Assembly: GCF_042453785.1 (NCBI RefSeq)
Contig: NC_091671.1
Coordinates: forward strand, 7,820,001 to 7,884,000
Direction of reading: 5' to 3'
DNA: 64,000 bases
Origin: Malus domestica
Lineage: Eukaryota; Streptophyta; Magnoliopsida; Rosales; Rosaceae
This document shows, piece by piece, positions 26,444 through 36,898 of the stretch (position 1 is its first letter; every line of letters begins with the position of its first letter). The notes beneath the pieces are model-generated. The model made no database searches. It was not told the origin of the DNA and worked only from the letters and a program-made list of their open reading frames with translations. A program made the translations under genes and the position numbers.

Positions 26444-26693
26444 TGTTATAAACTTCTTATTTAAGTATGATTGTGTAAATCCTAGATTAGATTTGATTCT
26501 AGTTATTCTTCCCTATTAGGACTTGTATTCCTTGGAGGAGAAGGATTTATTCCCTCTCTTATTACTATAAATAAAGGCACTGCTTATGGGTAATAACACA
26601 TCATCAACACAACCCTACAAACACATCTCTCTCCCCATATTTTCTCTGTGTCGTCGGCCCCCTTTCCCTGTCAATTAAATATAGGCCAAAACA
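26444..26693 (+). repeat. 3' LTR of the copia element
   Basis: Begins tgttataaac just after a purine-rich aatgaggag and ends ggccaaaaca; matches the 5' LTR. Confidence 0.85.
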
Positions 26694-26800
26694 AGTTTAA
26701 ATTTAACATATCGGTTGGTGAACAAAATTTAAAAAAAAAAATCAATGTGCCACATAGGCTTTTAAATTAAAATTTGACATCTTCTTTGGAGATGATCTAA

Positions 26801-27928
26801 GGAGTTTAATTTTCAAAGAGAAAATTAAAAAAAAATATATTAATTCAATACATTGATCAAAATAGCACAATTTTTTTTTCTTCTGTAAAATAGTTTTAGT
26901 TTGACCATTTAGCTCTATCTACAATAATTACATATTTATTGGCAATAGGTAATAAAAATAAAATAGAATTATTCTATACAAGTTTATTTTGTTAATCAAA
27001 CTAATTTTGATTCTGATTATGGGCAATTGTAAACAATTTTAGTGGGGATAAACTTTATTTTAATTCTGATTCCTGATAATTAGTAAACAGTTCGATAGAA
27101 ATGTCTGACTCCGAATCCTGCTTACACTTTGAGATTAATGATATGTTTACCTAGGAGCATCTATCTCATTCTGAAAGGCCAATGAGTATGAGCATATAAT
27201 CCAAGCTTAACTAAAGCTCCAATATTTAGTAGTATTTAGGTAGGTAATAACAAGATTCGAGTGGAAAAACTATTAAATATCTATTATGCTTATAGCCTAT
27301 ATTGATTCATGCATGGACAAGAAATTCATAGCAATTTGGAACATCGATCGGCATTGCTTCAATATTAAGTAGTATTTAGGTAGGCAACAACAAGATTCGA
27401 GCGGAAAAACTATTAAATATCTATTATGTTATAGCCTATATTGATTCATGCATGAACAAAGAAAACATAAGAATTGAAGATATTGTTAATAGCCGTCCTA
27501 TCAATTAAGATTTTATTTATTTCTAGAACGCAGACCAAGCAATTCATAGCAATTTGGAACATCGATCGGCATTGCTGTAAAGTTATTCCCAATGCAGAGT
27601 CCTAGATTTTCTTAAAGTCGTCTCAAGACTCAACTTTTGAAATCATATGCAACTTACTTGAACTTGAACTACTGTGTAAATAAGAAATGTTTTGCGGCAA
27701 AAAGATAAAAGAAGCATAAAACAGGATACTTGTAGCATTGACCACTTGAGAAGCTAGCTGCAGACGTGTTCTGACTACTGCAAAGAAAGTGATTGGGCCG
27801 TGAATTCTCTCTTATAACTTATTCATAATTTTAACAGCCTTATTCGGCTAATTAATATATACCTCGTGTTCAAAATAAACCTATAACTGTCCACTAAAAA
27901 CTTGTCAAGTAAAATTGGAGACAAGATT
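26801..27928. other. Intergenic DNA with a local direct duplication
   Basis: No gene is visible. A segment starting at about 27219 is repeated from about 27360 (shared phrase aacaagattcgagYggaaaa, then ctattaaatatctattatg and ttgattcatgcatg), a period of about 140 bp. The tail phrase caatttggaacatcgatcgg occurs again at about 27550. Confidence 0.6.
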
Positions 27929-27933
27929 GTATC

Positions 27934-28568
27934 TGTAGAAATTTTCAGGTCGACGGGCCAAGGGCCTACTCCAGTAATACTAATATTATCCCCATTTAAC
28001 TATTTGTATAATCTTCAGGTATGAGGTTTTATCACAAAAGATCTCGGTGTTAATTAGAGAGGGGGTATTTCTATTTAAACTACTTTCTCTTTGACCCTAT
28101 GGCTGATGTGGGACAACAATGAGTTCCAACACTCCCCCGCACGTGAGATCCCATTTTGTGGGTCACACGTGGATATCCACATCGGCAACCACGTGGAGCC
28201 ATGTCGGGATTCACCCATCACGCGGGGCCAATGGGGACCCACCCAATCACGTGGCATCTTTGGCCTACGTGGAGCCATGTTGGGACTCACCTATCGCACG
28301 AGGCCAAACGGGGATCCACCCAATCACGTGACAGTACGATCCCGCCTCTTGGCTCTGATACCATGTAGAATTTTTAAGGTAGACGGTCCGATGGCCCACT
28401 CCAACAACACTGATACTATTCCCACTTAACCACATATACAATCCTCATGTGTGAGGTTTTATCACAAAATGTCTCGGTGTTAGTTAGAGAGGGCTATTTT
28501 TATTTAAACTACTTTCTCTTTGACCCTTTGACCCTTTGGTTGATGTGGGACAACAATGAGTTCCAACA
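27934..28568 (-). mobile_element. Complete TRIM retrotransposon
   Basis: A 635-bp element with two LTRs (27934-28131 and 28364-28568, about 200 bp each, running tgtaga...gttccaaca on the plus strand) and a perfect duplication GTATC on both sides (27929-27933, 28569-28573). A primer-binding site for initiator tRNA-Met (tggtatcagagcc on the minus strand, 28351-28363) adjoins the right LTR, and a polypurine tract (gcgggggag, minus strand) adjoins the left LTR. The element therefore lies on the minus strand. The 232-bp interior encodes no protein. It depends on other retrotransposons for mobility. Confidence 0.92.
28190..28330. repeat. Internal duplication in the TRIM interior
   Basis: Two copies of about 70 bp: both contain cgtggagccatgt, a gggaYtcacc segment, gaggccaaNNgggga-type sequence and cacccaatcacgtg. 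They give the non-coding interior two CACGTG boxes. Confidence 0.7.
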
Positions 28569-28573
28569 GTATC

Positions 28574-28873
28574 TTTCCAATCTGGGATCATCCATTGTGC
28601 ATCCTTTATCTATAGAAAAGCATTCAGGCTTTGATATTGAATGCTCAAATAGCTTCCTGCAGTCTTGTTTGAGCATATCGCAAACTTTGATTTCTTCAGC
28701 AAAAAAGTTATTATCCTACCAAAACCAAATAACAACATTAGTGCTTAGGAAACATTTGGCATTGGATCACTTGAGAACCTGTTTGATAATCATTTTGTTT
28801 TTATTTAGTTGTTAGCTTTCATTTTTGTTTTATAGAAATAGTGCATGGGATGGGAGAAATGAAGGATATAAAA
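28574..28873. other. Short unassigned stretch between TRIM and Harbinger element
   Basis: Continues the host sequence interrupted by the TRIM. No gene or repeat is recognised. Confidence 0.4.
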
Positions 28874-29119
28874 TAAGAGTAACTCCACCCATGGAGCCCT
28901 GCCCCCTGGCAATCCACTATTGAATCCACCCTTTTGAACAGTAACTGCCTTTAATGAATAGTAACTGCTATTAATGAACAGTAATTGTCATTTGCATCTC
29001 CATCCTTGGAGCCCTCCCCACTGGCAATAAGCAATAAAATATTAGTTTTTTTTTGTTTGTTTAAATAATACAAAATAAAATTATTCGTAATTTCGGATAA
29101 GATTTTTTAAATCGTTCTC

Positions 29120-29425
29120 GTTGCGCCACGTGTCATTTTAAAAAAAAACAATTATTTAGTGATGGATTTCGATAAGATTTTTATCCAATGTCATCGTGCC
29201 ACGTGTCGTTATCTTTTGAGAATCTTTGACAATAGATTTCGATCAGATTTTAACTCGTTCAAAATTGCGCCACGTGTCATTATTCGAAAAGATAATTATT
29301 GGAGATCGATTTCGATAAGATTTTTATCCAATACGATCGTGCCACGTGTCATTATCTTTTCAGAATCTTTGAGGATAGATTTCGATCAGATTTTTAACGA
29401 ATGACGGCATGCCACGTGGCCTTAT
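29120..29425. repeat. Tandem G-box repeats upstream of the transposase
   Basis: A roughly 71-bp unit occurs four to five times, each with gccacgtgtc or a close variant; CACGTG cores start at 29127, 29200, 29271, 29343 and 29413. Units alternate with gatttcgatMagattttt phrases. The array lies 140-430 bases before the transposase start codon. Confidence 0.85.
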
Positions 29426-29555
29426 CTACAATCCAATCCTTTCTGAATCGTCCATATAATCCACCATCCATCCTCACAAATCTCACACCAATTTTCTCAA
29501 CATCTCTATCTCATTATTCATAGTTTCTGCTTCTTCTTCACCATCCATCATTACA

Positions 29556-30971
29556 ATGTTTTCTTCTTCATCAAGGATGATGTGGGAAATCGATCAGCAA
29601 GAGGAAGAATTGTTTAACCAATCTGCAGGATTGTTCAACCTTCAGATAGCCGAAAATGAGATGAAAGAGGATGAGGAGCGTAGAAGGAGAGATGACGAAA
29701 CAAGAATGGCCAGAGCCTTACATTCCCGTCGACTCATCCAGACTGTTGCTTAGATATGCAGGCCCAACCGTTCAAGAAACCTTGATAGAAGCAGGCAACG
29801 ACGGGGTGAAGAGTTGTTGGATGATTACTTTGTCCATAACAGTGCATTTCCTTATACGTACTTCAGACGTCGTTTTAGAATGGAACGACATTTGTTCAAC
29901 AGAATCATGACTGATGTTTGCAACCATGATTCTTACTTTGTGCAAAAGAAGGATGCTTGTGGTGTTATGGGTCTCCTGCCTGAGCAAAAAATCACTGCTG
30001 CATTGCGGATGCTTGCGTATGGAGCATCTACAGACCAAGTGGATGAGATAACGAGGATGGGGAAATCAACCATTCTTGAGGCCCTGATGAGGTTTTGCGG
30101 AGCAGTCGAATCTTTGTACACCGCAAAGTACCTCCGAAAACCTACTCACAGGGACTTGCAAAGGCTTCTGAAGAAGGGCGAGATGCGAGGTTTTCCTGGG
30201 ATGATAGGAAGCATCGATTGTATGCACTGGACGTGGAAAAACTGTCCAAGTGCATGGCAAGGCGCATATGGGGACATAAAAGGATCAAAATTTATCATTT
30301 TGGAGGCAGTGGCATCTTTTGATACATGGATATGGCACGCCTTTTTCGGGGTTCCGGGGGCTCAAAATGATCTCAACGTCCTTGCCTAATCCCCAGTGTT
30401 CAACGACGTCCTGCAAGGAAAGGCAACAAAAGTCACGTACGTCGTCAACAGACGTAGGTACGATGGGGCATACTACCTAGCTGACGGCATTTACCCATGG
30501 TGGGAAACATTTGTCAAAACAGTGTCACGTCCGCGAAGTGCAAAGGAAAAACACTTTGCAAGCTGTCAAGAGGGGTGCAGGAAGGATGTGGAGCGTTGTT
30601 TTGGTATTTTTCAAGCTCGTTGGGCGATCGTCAGGGGTGCTGCCAGAATGTTCGATGTAGAGTCACTTCGATCCATCATGATGACGTGCGTCATTCTTCA
30701 CAACATGATTGTGGAAGATGAGTTCGATTATGATGCTGTTGATGAATATGAGCCAGAGCCAGACACGATGAACAATTCAAGAACACGGATATATTGTGCA
30801 CATGATGCCACCGAAGAACCCGTGCAACATGAGCCATTAGAAAGGGATGGACGTTACAATGAAAGGGTCATTCAACGATATACTGCACTTCAAAGGTCGT
30901 CTATGCACAATGATCGGCAAATTGACTTGATAGAGCACCAGTGGGCATTGAAACAAGCTGAAGATACTTAA
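29556..30971 (+). pseudogene. PIF/Harbinger DDE transposase with two nonsense codons
   Basis: One reading frame of 471 codons, interrupted only by TAG at 29751-29753 and TAA at 30387-30389. It matches the plant HARBI1-like nuclease (DDE_Tnp_4 fold), which cuts and joins element ends with an ORF1 partner. The catalytic residues are present: D at codon 221 (GSIDCMHW), D at codon 272 (GAQNDLNVLA) and E at codon 346 (DVERCFGIFQARW). The N-terminal third has the helical region typical of these proteins (LLDDYFVHNSAFPYTYFRRR). The start chosen is the first ATG of the frame. The 5' end overlaps no other gene. Because only point stops break it, inactivation looks recent. Confidence 0.88.
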
Positions 30972-30974
30972 GTT

Positions 30975-31505
30975 TATTTAGTATGTTTGTTTGTATTTGG
31001 TGTGTTTATGTAATTTTATTTGGTGTGTTTTTTGTAGTGAGTTTTTTATTATTTCGTATGTTTATGTAATTTTATTTGGTGTGAATTATTTGGTATGTTT
31101 ATGTATTTTTATTTGGTGTGTTTTTTGTAGTGAGTTTTTTATTATTTCGTATGTTTATGTAATTTTATTTGGTGTGAATTATTTGGTATGTTTATGTATT
31201 TTTATTTGGTGTGTTTTTTGTAGTGAGTTTTTTATTATTTCGTACGTTTATGTAATTTTATTTGGTATGTTTATGTAATTTTATTTGGTGTGTTTTTTGT
31301 AGTGAGTTTTTTATTATTTCGTATGTTTATGTAATTTTATTTGGTGTGAATTATTTGGTATGTTTATGTATTTTTATTTGGTGTGTTTTTTGTAGTGAGT
31401 TTTTTATTATTTCGTATGTTTATGTAATTTTATTTGGTATGTTTATGTAATTTTATTTGGTGTGTTTATGTAATTCCAATTGGTGAGTTTTTTAGTTTTA
31501 TTTGG
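30975..31505. repeat. Minisatellite downstream of the transposase
   Basis: The phrase gtgagttttttattatttcg recurs five times (about 31037, 31131, 31223, 31302, 31396) with 79-94-bp spacing, each followed by tatgtttatgtaattttatt variants. It begins just past the transposase stop codon. Confidence 0.85.
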
Positions 31506-31824
31506 TGTGTTTTATAATTTCATTATACGTGAACAATTTGATGAACAAAGATTCTATTATTAGGATAAATATATTACAAAATTAAATACATGTACTCTCA
31601 CTTTAAATAAAGTACTAACTTCAATAAAATGGAAACAACATAAATAATAAATTACAACCCACAGTGATTGGAAAACTATGGGCTCCGATTACAAAAGTAC
31701 CCTATTCCTCACCACTTAACCAATCTGTGGTGTTAGGATCATCTTGTCTTGTTGTGCTAGGACCATCTTGTCTTGATCTCGCTTCTCTTGCACGCCTCCT
31801 TTGCACCACATCCGCTTTCTCCGA

Positions 31825-33124
31825 CTACCAAAAATATTTAGAATTTGGAGACATCCCTTCTAAACGCGTGTTCATAATGTCACGATCTCGTTGTGCAATT
31901 CTTTCTTCTCTAAGAAACTCCATTTCTTGCCTAAGTAGCTCTTTTTCTCTCTGTTCAGCTTGAAATGCTTGTTGAATAGCTGCAGCTTTTACCTCATCTC
32001 TAGCCTTGTCAGCCTCATATTTCGCCAATTCCCGCGCCAACGTCAATTCACCTTGATGAGCAAGTTCTTGCATGTACTTTCCATAATCATTTTTGGAAGC
32101 ACTCCCTTTCCTCTTTGAAGCCTTCTTACCTAGAGGCCTAATTGGATAACGGGTCGACCCCGACGCTTGTTCAGGAATGGGCGTTTCAGGCACTTCTTCT
32201 CCATCTTCTTCATCAACATGGGAGCCATGATTGTGTGTAGAGTGTGGAAGGGTGTTGTGTACAAAGGTGTTGTGTAGAGGGATGTTGTTCATGCATACTT
32301 CTGGACCAACAAGTACAACTTTGAATTTAGGACAATCTTTAACAATATTCCAACATTCCCACCGGGTGAATGATTTGTTTCTTGATTTGATTTTGGCACC
32401 ATACCATGCTTGTGCTTGAAGTTGCTACAAATAATAATATTGAAATTATTAGGTAACAAATAAATAATACAAACAAATAATAATAATGAAATTATTAGGT
32501 AACAAATAAATAATACAAACAAATAATAATAATGAAATTAGGTCACAAATAAATAATACAAACAAATAATAATAATGAAATTAGGTCACAAATAAATAAT
32601 GCAAACAAATAATAATAATGAAATTAGGTCACAAATAAATAATGCAAACAAATAATAATAATAATGAAATTAGGTAACAAATAAAATAATACAAATAAAA
32701 ATAATAATGAAATTATTAGGTAACAAATAAATAATACAAACAAATAATAATAATGAAATTAGGTCACAAATAAATAATGCAAACAAATAATAATAATAAT
32801 GAAATTAGGTAACAAATAAATAATACAAACAAATAATCTTACCTTATCCGTATAATTTGCCCCACTTCGAACATTACTACTAGCTTGTGTCAAGGCATGT
32901 CTCCACGTACTAAAGGAATGGCTAAGTATTTTCCAACGATTGGACATCGATTCTTTGGTTCTTTTCCCACTCATTTGCTCAAGAACTTTGCTATGAATTA
33001 AACTCCACATTTATCGCAACTGCATCTCATTACCCGTAAGGGAATTATGAGTAACTTCAACCCAGCTAGTGCACAACGCAACATCTTCAAGAAGCGACCA
33101 ATTCGTACCTGCATCAGTAGTCAT
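31825..33124 (-). pseudogene. PIF/Harbinger ORF1 (Myb/trihelix-like) with one nonsense codon
   Basis: Two exons on the minus strand, 33124-32843 and 32424-31825, joined by a GT-AG intron, give 293 codons plus stop. The frame is broken only by TAA at 33011-33013. The N-terminal part (NWSLLEDVALCTSWVEVTHN) is the Myb/SANT-like start of Harbinger ORF1 proteins, which bind element DNA and help the transposase enter the nucleus. The middle has RWECWNIVKDCPKF. The C-terminus is a charged coiled-coil (AELAKYEADKARDEVKAAAI-like region) as in the NAM-associated family. The intron is filled by a minisatellite. The gene converges on the transposase, with about 850 bases between their stops. Confidence 0.8.
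32430..32835. repeat. Minisatellite filling the ORF1 intron
   Basis: About nine copies of a 40-50-bp unit around aataatgaaattaggt(c/a)acaaataaataat and gcaaacaaataat. Apart from the splice ends it makes up the whole intron. Confidence 0.85.
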
Positions 33125-33552
33125 TTTGTGGAAAAAAATTGAATTGAAACTTTGAGAGAAAGATAGGAATTTGATTGAAAGTGGTTGAGAAAATATGAAA
33201 TTGTGGTGTAAGGTAGATGGAGGAGAAGTGGTATTTATAGAAAAGTAAAAAAAAAAATTTACAAATTTTTTTTCAGATTTTTTACAATTTTTTCCATTTA
33301 AAATTTTTTTTTTTCAAATAATTAATTTCTGCCGTTGGATTTAAAAAAATTTGAATTCCAACACTCCAGATTGTGCCACGTGTCACAACGGTAACTTTTC
33401 TTAATTTTAAAACTATTTTTTCTATATTTATAAAGCATATTAATATCGACCGTTGATCTCAGATCGAACGGTTGATATTAAATAAGATTTTTTATTTTTA
33501 CCGTTGAAATCCAACGGACCAAATGAAGGAGCTGTTGAGATCGAACGAACCG

Positions 33553-33574
33553 TGGGAAGCCACGTGGCTTCCCA
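33553..33574. repeat. 22-bp perfect palindrome centred on a G-box
   Basis: The sequence reads tgggaagccac on one arm and its exact complement on the other, with CACGTG at the centre. It sits in the right subterminal region of the Harbinger element. A further CACGTG lies at 33377-33382. Confidence 0.9.
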
Positions 33575-33847
33575 ACAGTAACTGAGACACTGCAAAAGGC
33601 GCCTGATTTTTCTGAAAAGGTGTCGGGCGACGCGCCCCCAATCGCGAGTGGGGTGCACGCGCCTGATAGAAAAAAATAAAAAAAGGGCTGGGAGCTCGGG
33701 CTACCGGGCTGTCACAAATTGACAGGCCTCTTGCTTGGGCCTTCTCCACGAGCTCGGGCTCTTCATGGCTGGAGCTGATTGACAGGCCCTCGGGCCCTTT
33801 CTTCTCCCCTGTCCCCCGGCCTACATGCAAGGCTGGACTTGCTCTAA

Positions 33848-35764
33848 TGGAGGAAGGTTGGTGGGAGAGATGTAGAAGAAATTTAATAAGAAAAGTACAC
33901 AAAATAAAAACTAAAAACCAAATATAAAGAATTACTATAAGTTATTTTCTCTCTGAACATTTTGCTTTCATTCACTCTTGTTTATTTCTTGTACTCTCTC
34001 CCATCAACCTTCAATACCAATCTAAATTTTGGTTTATCTACTCTGCACTGATAATGTAAGATAATAATAATTAGTCCTCTCTCATCTGATTTGTGGGAAA
34101 CAAACATCACCTAATAAAGGCAGAGTCAAGTTTTCATGCAGAATTAATGGATCTAGATCTTCGATAAATTAGGGTTACCAACTTTTGTCAGACACTGGTC
34201 TTGAGCCTTTACTGGGTGAAAGCTTGACTTTGTTGAGAGGGGATTTATCAGGATCGTGATTATATATACTTGATCAATTGCAAAGACTTTCCACACTAAA
34301 CGGTACCCTGAATTGCGAAAACTTGATCAAACTGCACAAGTCATGCCTTCAAATAAGAGACAAAAGTTAATCTACTTTCCATTCAACTGATGAGAAATTA
34401 ATAAATTTGGTTATTCACTCACCATCCACCACATTACTTTATGATAATCACAGTCTCACAGAATCAATATACTTCATATATATTTTTGTTTATTTATTGC
34501 ACAAAGGTCTTGTCTGACATAGAGGATTGGTTTGTATATGACTATTTACTATACTAAAGGTATTTTAAAAGAAGAAATGAATGACAAATTTCTTATTTTG
34601 TCCAAGTTGAAGGTTACTAATGAATAATAATTGTCTTTTTTAATCCTAGCATTTTTGTGGTGATTAGTAGGGATATTTTCACTTAAAAAAGTAAACTTCA
34701 ACTTAGACAAAATAAGAAATTTATCATCTTTTTTTTTTTAATGTCTTCAATATAGTGAATGGGACTACATAAGCTAATCCTCTTTACCAAGCAAAGCCAA
34801 AAGGTATTTCATATGTCATGAATTGGCATAGGACATGTATAAACTAAAAGCTGATTTCAGATGTAAACCATAAAACATCAGATTCCTGACATTAATATTC
34901 TTGCGTACCTAACCCATCATTAGTCTTTCAGCAAAGAGAATCAAACAAACATCAGAGCTCCAATTCCTAAACTTCAGAAGAATATTGTGATAACAACAAA
35001 GTGATACACCTCCAACAAAAATAAGGATTAAAAAGTAATAACCTGGGTTGGTTAAGTAAGATTTTTACACAATTAAAACCCGTTGAGGTGTATTGAGGTA
35101 AAACGTTGATCAACAGATTAATTTTACTGACTGCAACAGAAAAGATTCAACAAATTATATGAAGCATTACTAATCATGATTAAAGTATTACCCTGCCCTC
35201 GTGCATTGCTGGTGGCCAATCAGAAGATCCATCAGGTGCTCTGATGTTCTCGTGGTGTAAAAATGCCTAGAAAACCAATAACACAACAAAAATATTGAGC
35301 AAATTAAGATGGTGCTTTGGATCATATCATCTCATATTTACACCTGTCCGTTTGAATCAAAGGCAGCACTAGCAGAAGTGCAGAACTTAGTAAAGAGCTA
35401 ATTAAATAATATAAAATCCGAATTTGAATTAATTTTCATTTGCCAGACTTATCGTCAGAATCAAGTTTATATTTCCACGTTGTGAATGGATTCACACATC
35501 TAACCACCGCTAATCTACGATCGATGGTCAAAATTGAAAAAATTAATTGCCGGATACACCTACGGTGACGTTTCATCCATTAGTCAACTTAATTCTGATA
35601 AGCAAACAACATATGGTAGAAGATAAAGACATGATTAATACTAGTACCTAATAATCTTCAAAGGATTTAAAACTAAAATAACCCCAAAAATCAATTGTCT
35701 GGCACCTCAAAAATTGCTCTCTCACCTTCTTCACAGGGATCATCGACGCAGATTCCAAATAGTC
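33848..35764. other. Intergenic DNA upstream of MIR172
   Basis: No protein gene is supported. This region probably contains the promoter and the 5' part of the primary MIR172 transcript, but I cannot place a start site. A tatatatac element at about 34262 is one candidate. Confidence 0.4.
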
Positions 35765-35932
35765 ATGTACCAGCTGATGCAGCATCATCAAGATTCCCAC
35801 TTCGAAGGAACTACCTTTCAAGTACAAAAGGAAGTTGAAGGAAATATTCTTATTGGTGCGGTAACAATTTACTCGATCGATAAAGGTAGCCCCCTTGCCT
35901 GTATGTGAATCTTGATGATGCTGCACCCGCGA
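35765..35932 (+). ncRNA. MIR172: MIR172 precursor hairpin
   Basis: The 3' arm holds tgaatcttgatgatgctgca plus a final c (35906-35926), a known miR172 variant. The 5' arm holds gcagcatcatcaagattccc plus a (35779-35799), the matching star strand. The arms pair almost completely with a loop region of roughly 105 bases, normal for plant MIR172 precursors. miR172 represses APETALA2-type genes by cleavage and translational block, controlling phase change, flowering time, floral organ identity and, in apple, fruit size. No protein frame overlaps it credibly; minus-strand frames here are by-products of the hairpin. The family has many members and I cannot name which one this is. Confidence 0.93.
35906..35926 (+). 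ncRNA. miR172: Mature miR172
   Basis: The 21-nt mature strand starts with T and ends gctgcac, identical to the miR172 core aatcttgatgatgctgca. The star lies at 35779-35799 on the opposite arm. Confidence 0.93.
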
Positions 35933-36898
35933 ATACTGACTTACTCTGACTGATGGTCTTGAGATTCCTCATGCAAATTATGCAGATTGTAGAAGCAGAA
36001 ACCCTAACCCTAAAAAGAAGACAATTAACCCATGGAGGACTGGACCCATAAAGTTGGAGAACAAGCGAAAAAGAATCCATATATCCTGTCGTATGGATCA
36101 GTATGGGAGTACACAAGCTATTTAAGATCCATCCACCTGATTTAAGAGAGACAAGGACAATAAGAACGACTAATGGGAGAGCTAATATGTCTATGGTTAA
36201 AAAAGAGATGAATCCTAATTTAAAAAACAGTTTGGAAAATCCTGATAGAAGAACACAAAAGCTAGACCTAATCTAGCTCACTCATACTTTTGAACTTTTT
36301 TTGTTCCAAGGCTGGAGTTAGGCTGGTGACTAGCAATACTATTTATACAAAGCCAGGTCCTTAGGCTTTTACTGGGGTGATTTTTAAAATAGGCTGTAAG
36401 GTCTTAATTTTTTCACATTGACCCTAAGGTTTTGAAATTGTATTAATTTACACTTTTTGGATATTTGAACATTTAAATATTCATTAAGCTAATGAGTTTT
36501 TTAGTTGATGTGGTGCAATTGTGACTTACATGTCTCCAAAATTAAAGAGTCTTATTCAAATAAATGTGTATATTGATACAATCTTAAAATCTTTAGGGAC
36601 AATGTGAGAACTTTTAAGCTTCGTGGTCGATTTGAAAGTCACCCCAAACAAAAATGCTGTGAAACGTAGCTAGCCTCTTTTTACCCTTCATGTGGGACGA
36701 GGTGGACATGCATGACCCCAGCTCGCATAAACTTTCCAACCTTTCATGTTATACCACAAGCGCCACCTATATAATTTAGGACATAACTAGGAAGACCTTA
36801 CATAACTAGGAAGACCTTCTGGCTCAAGAAGTTAAGTGATCACAATCCGGTATATTAGTGATGCCATCATTTTAAGAACCGCAAAAATAAAATCTTTA
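35933..36898. other. MIR172 3' flank and intergenic DNA
   Basis: It includes a telobox-like aaaccctaaccctaaaa at about 35999-36015. No gene seen. Confidence 0.4.

Larger units (their letters stand above)
17371..26693 (+). mobile_element. Decayed Ty1/copia retrotransposon with both LTRs
   Basis: The 5' LTR (17371-17612, 242 bp) and 3' LTR (26444-26693, 250 bp) both begin tgttat and end aaca/aaaca, and are highly similar. Flanking pentamers agtat and agttt differ by one base, consistent with an aged target duplication. A likely primer-binding region (cgttatcagcacgc) follows the 5' LTR. A 1.5-kb leader, a gag region (from 19160) and a pol region (about 22470-25970, order protease-integrase-RT-RNaseH, the copia order) are recognisable but full of stops and frameshifts. 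A 2,068-bp solo LTR interrupts gag. It cannot be autonomous in this state. Confidence 0.85.
17115..26797. mobile_element. Harbinger-like MITE split by a copia insertion
   Basis: The two outer pieces (17115-17370 and about 26694-26797) form a MITE of roughly 355 bp. Its ends are gagtatctccaaagaa and, reverse-complemented, gatcatctccaaagaa, flanked by TAA on both sides (17112-17114, 26798-26800). A TWA duplication and a GAGNATCTCC end are hallmarks of Tourist/PIF-Harbinger MITEs. The copia element 17371-26693 sits inside it. Confidence 0.7.
28877..33844. mobile_element. Near-complete PIF/Harbinger DNA transposon
   Basis: A 4,968-bp element flanked by TAA on both sides (28874-28876, 33845-33847), the expected TWA duplication. 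Its ends are gagtaactccacccatg and, reverse-complemented, gagcaagtccagccttg. Inside are both canonical genes in convergent orientation: the DDE transposase (29556-30971, +) and the Myb-like ORF1 (31825-33124, -). Both carry nonsense codons but no frameshift was found, so the element is young in decay. G-box repeats lie near the ends and minisatellites lie between and within the genes. Confidence 0.9.

Noticed and set aside
32430-32835. CRISPR-like regular repeats
   Set aside because: Eukaryotic AT-rich minisatellite within a transposon intron; spacers are not unique.
35648-35926. Minus-strand frame over the MIR172 hairpin
   Set aside because: The residues MQHHQDSH and similar come from the miR172 palindrome; the RNA hairpin explains the sequence.
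35765-35932. Identity with the apple fruit-size MIR172 allele
   Set aside because: The family has many members and I see no transposon directly beside the hairpin; identity cannot be claimed from this window.
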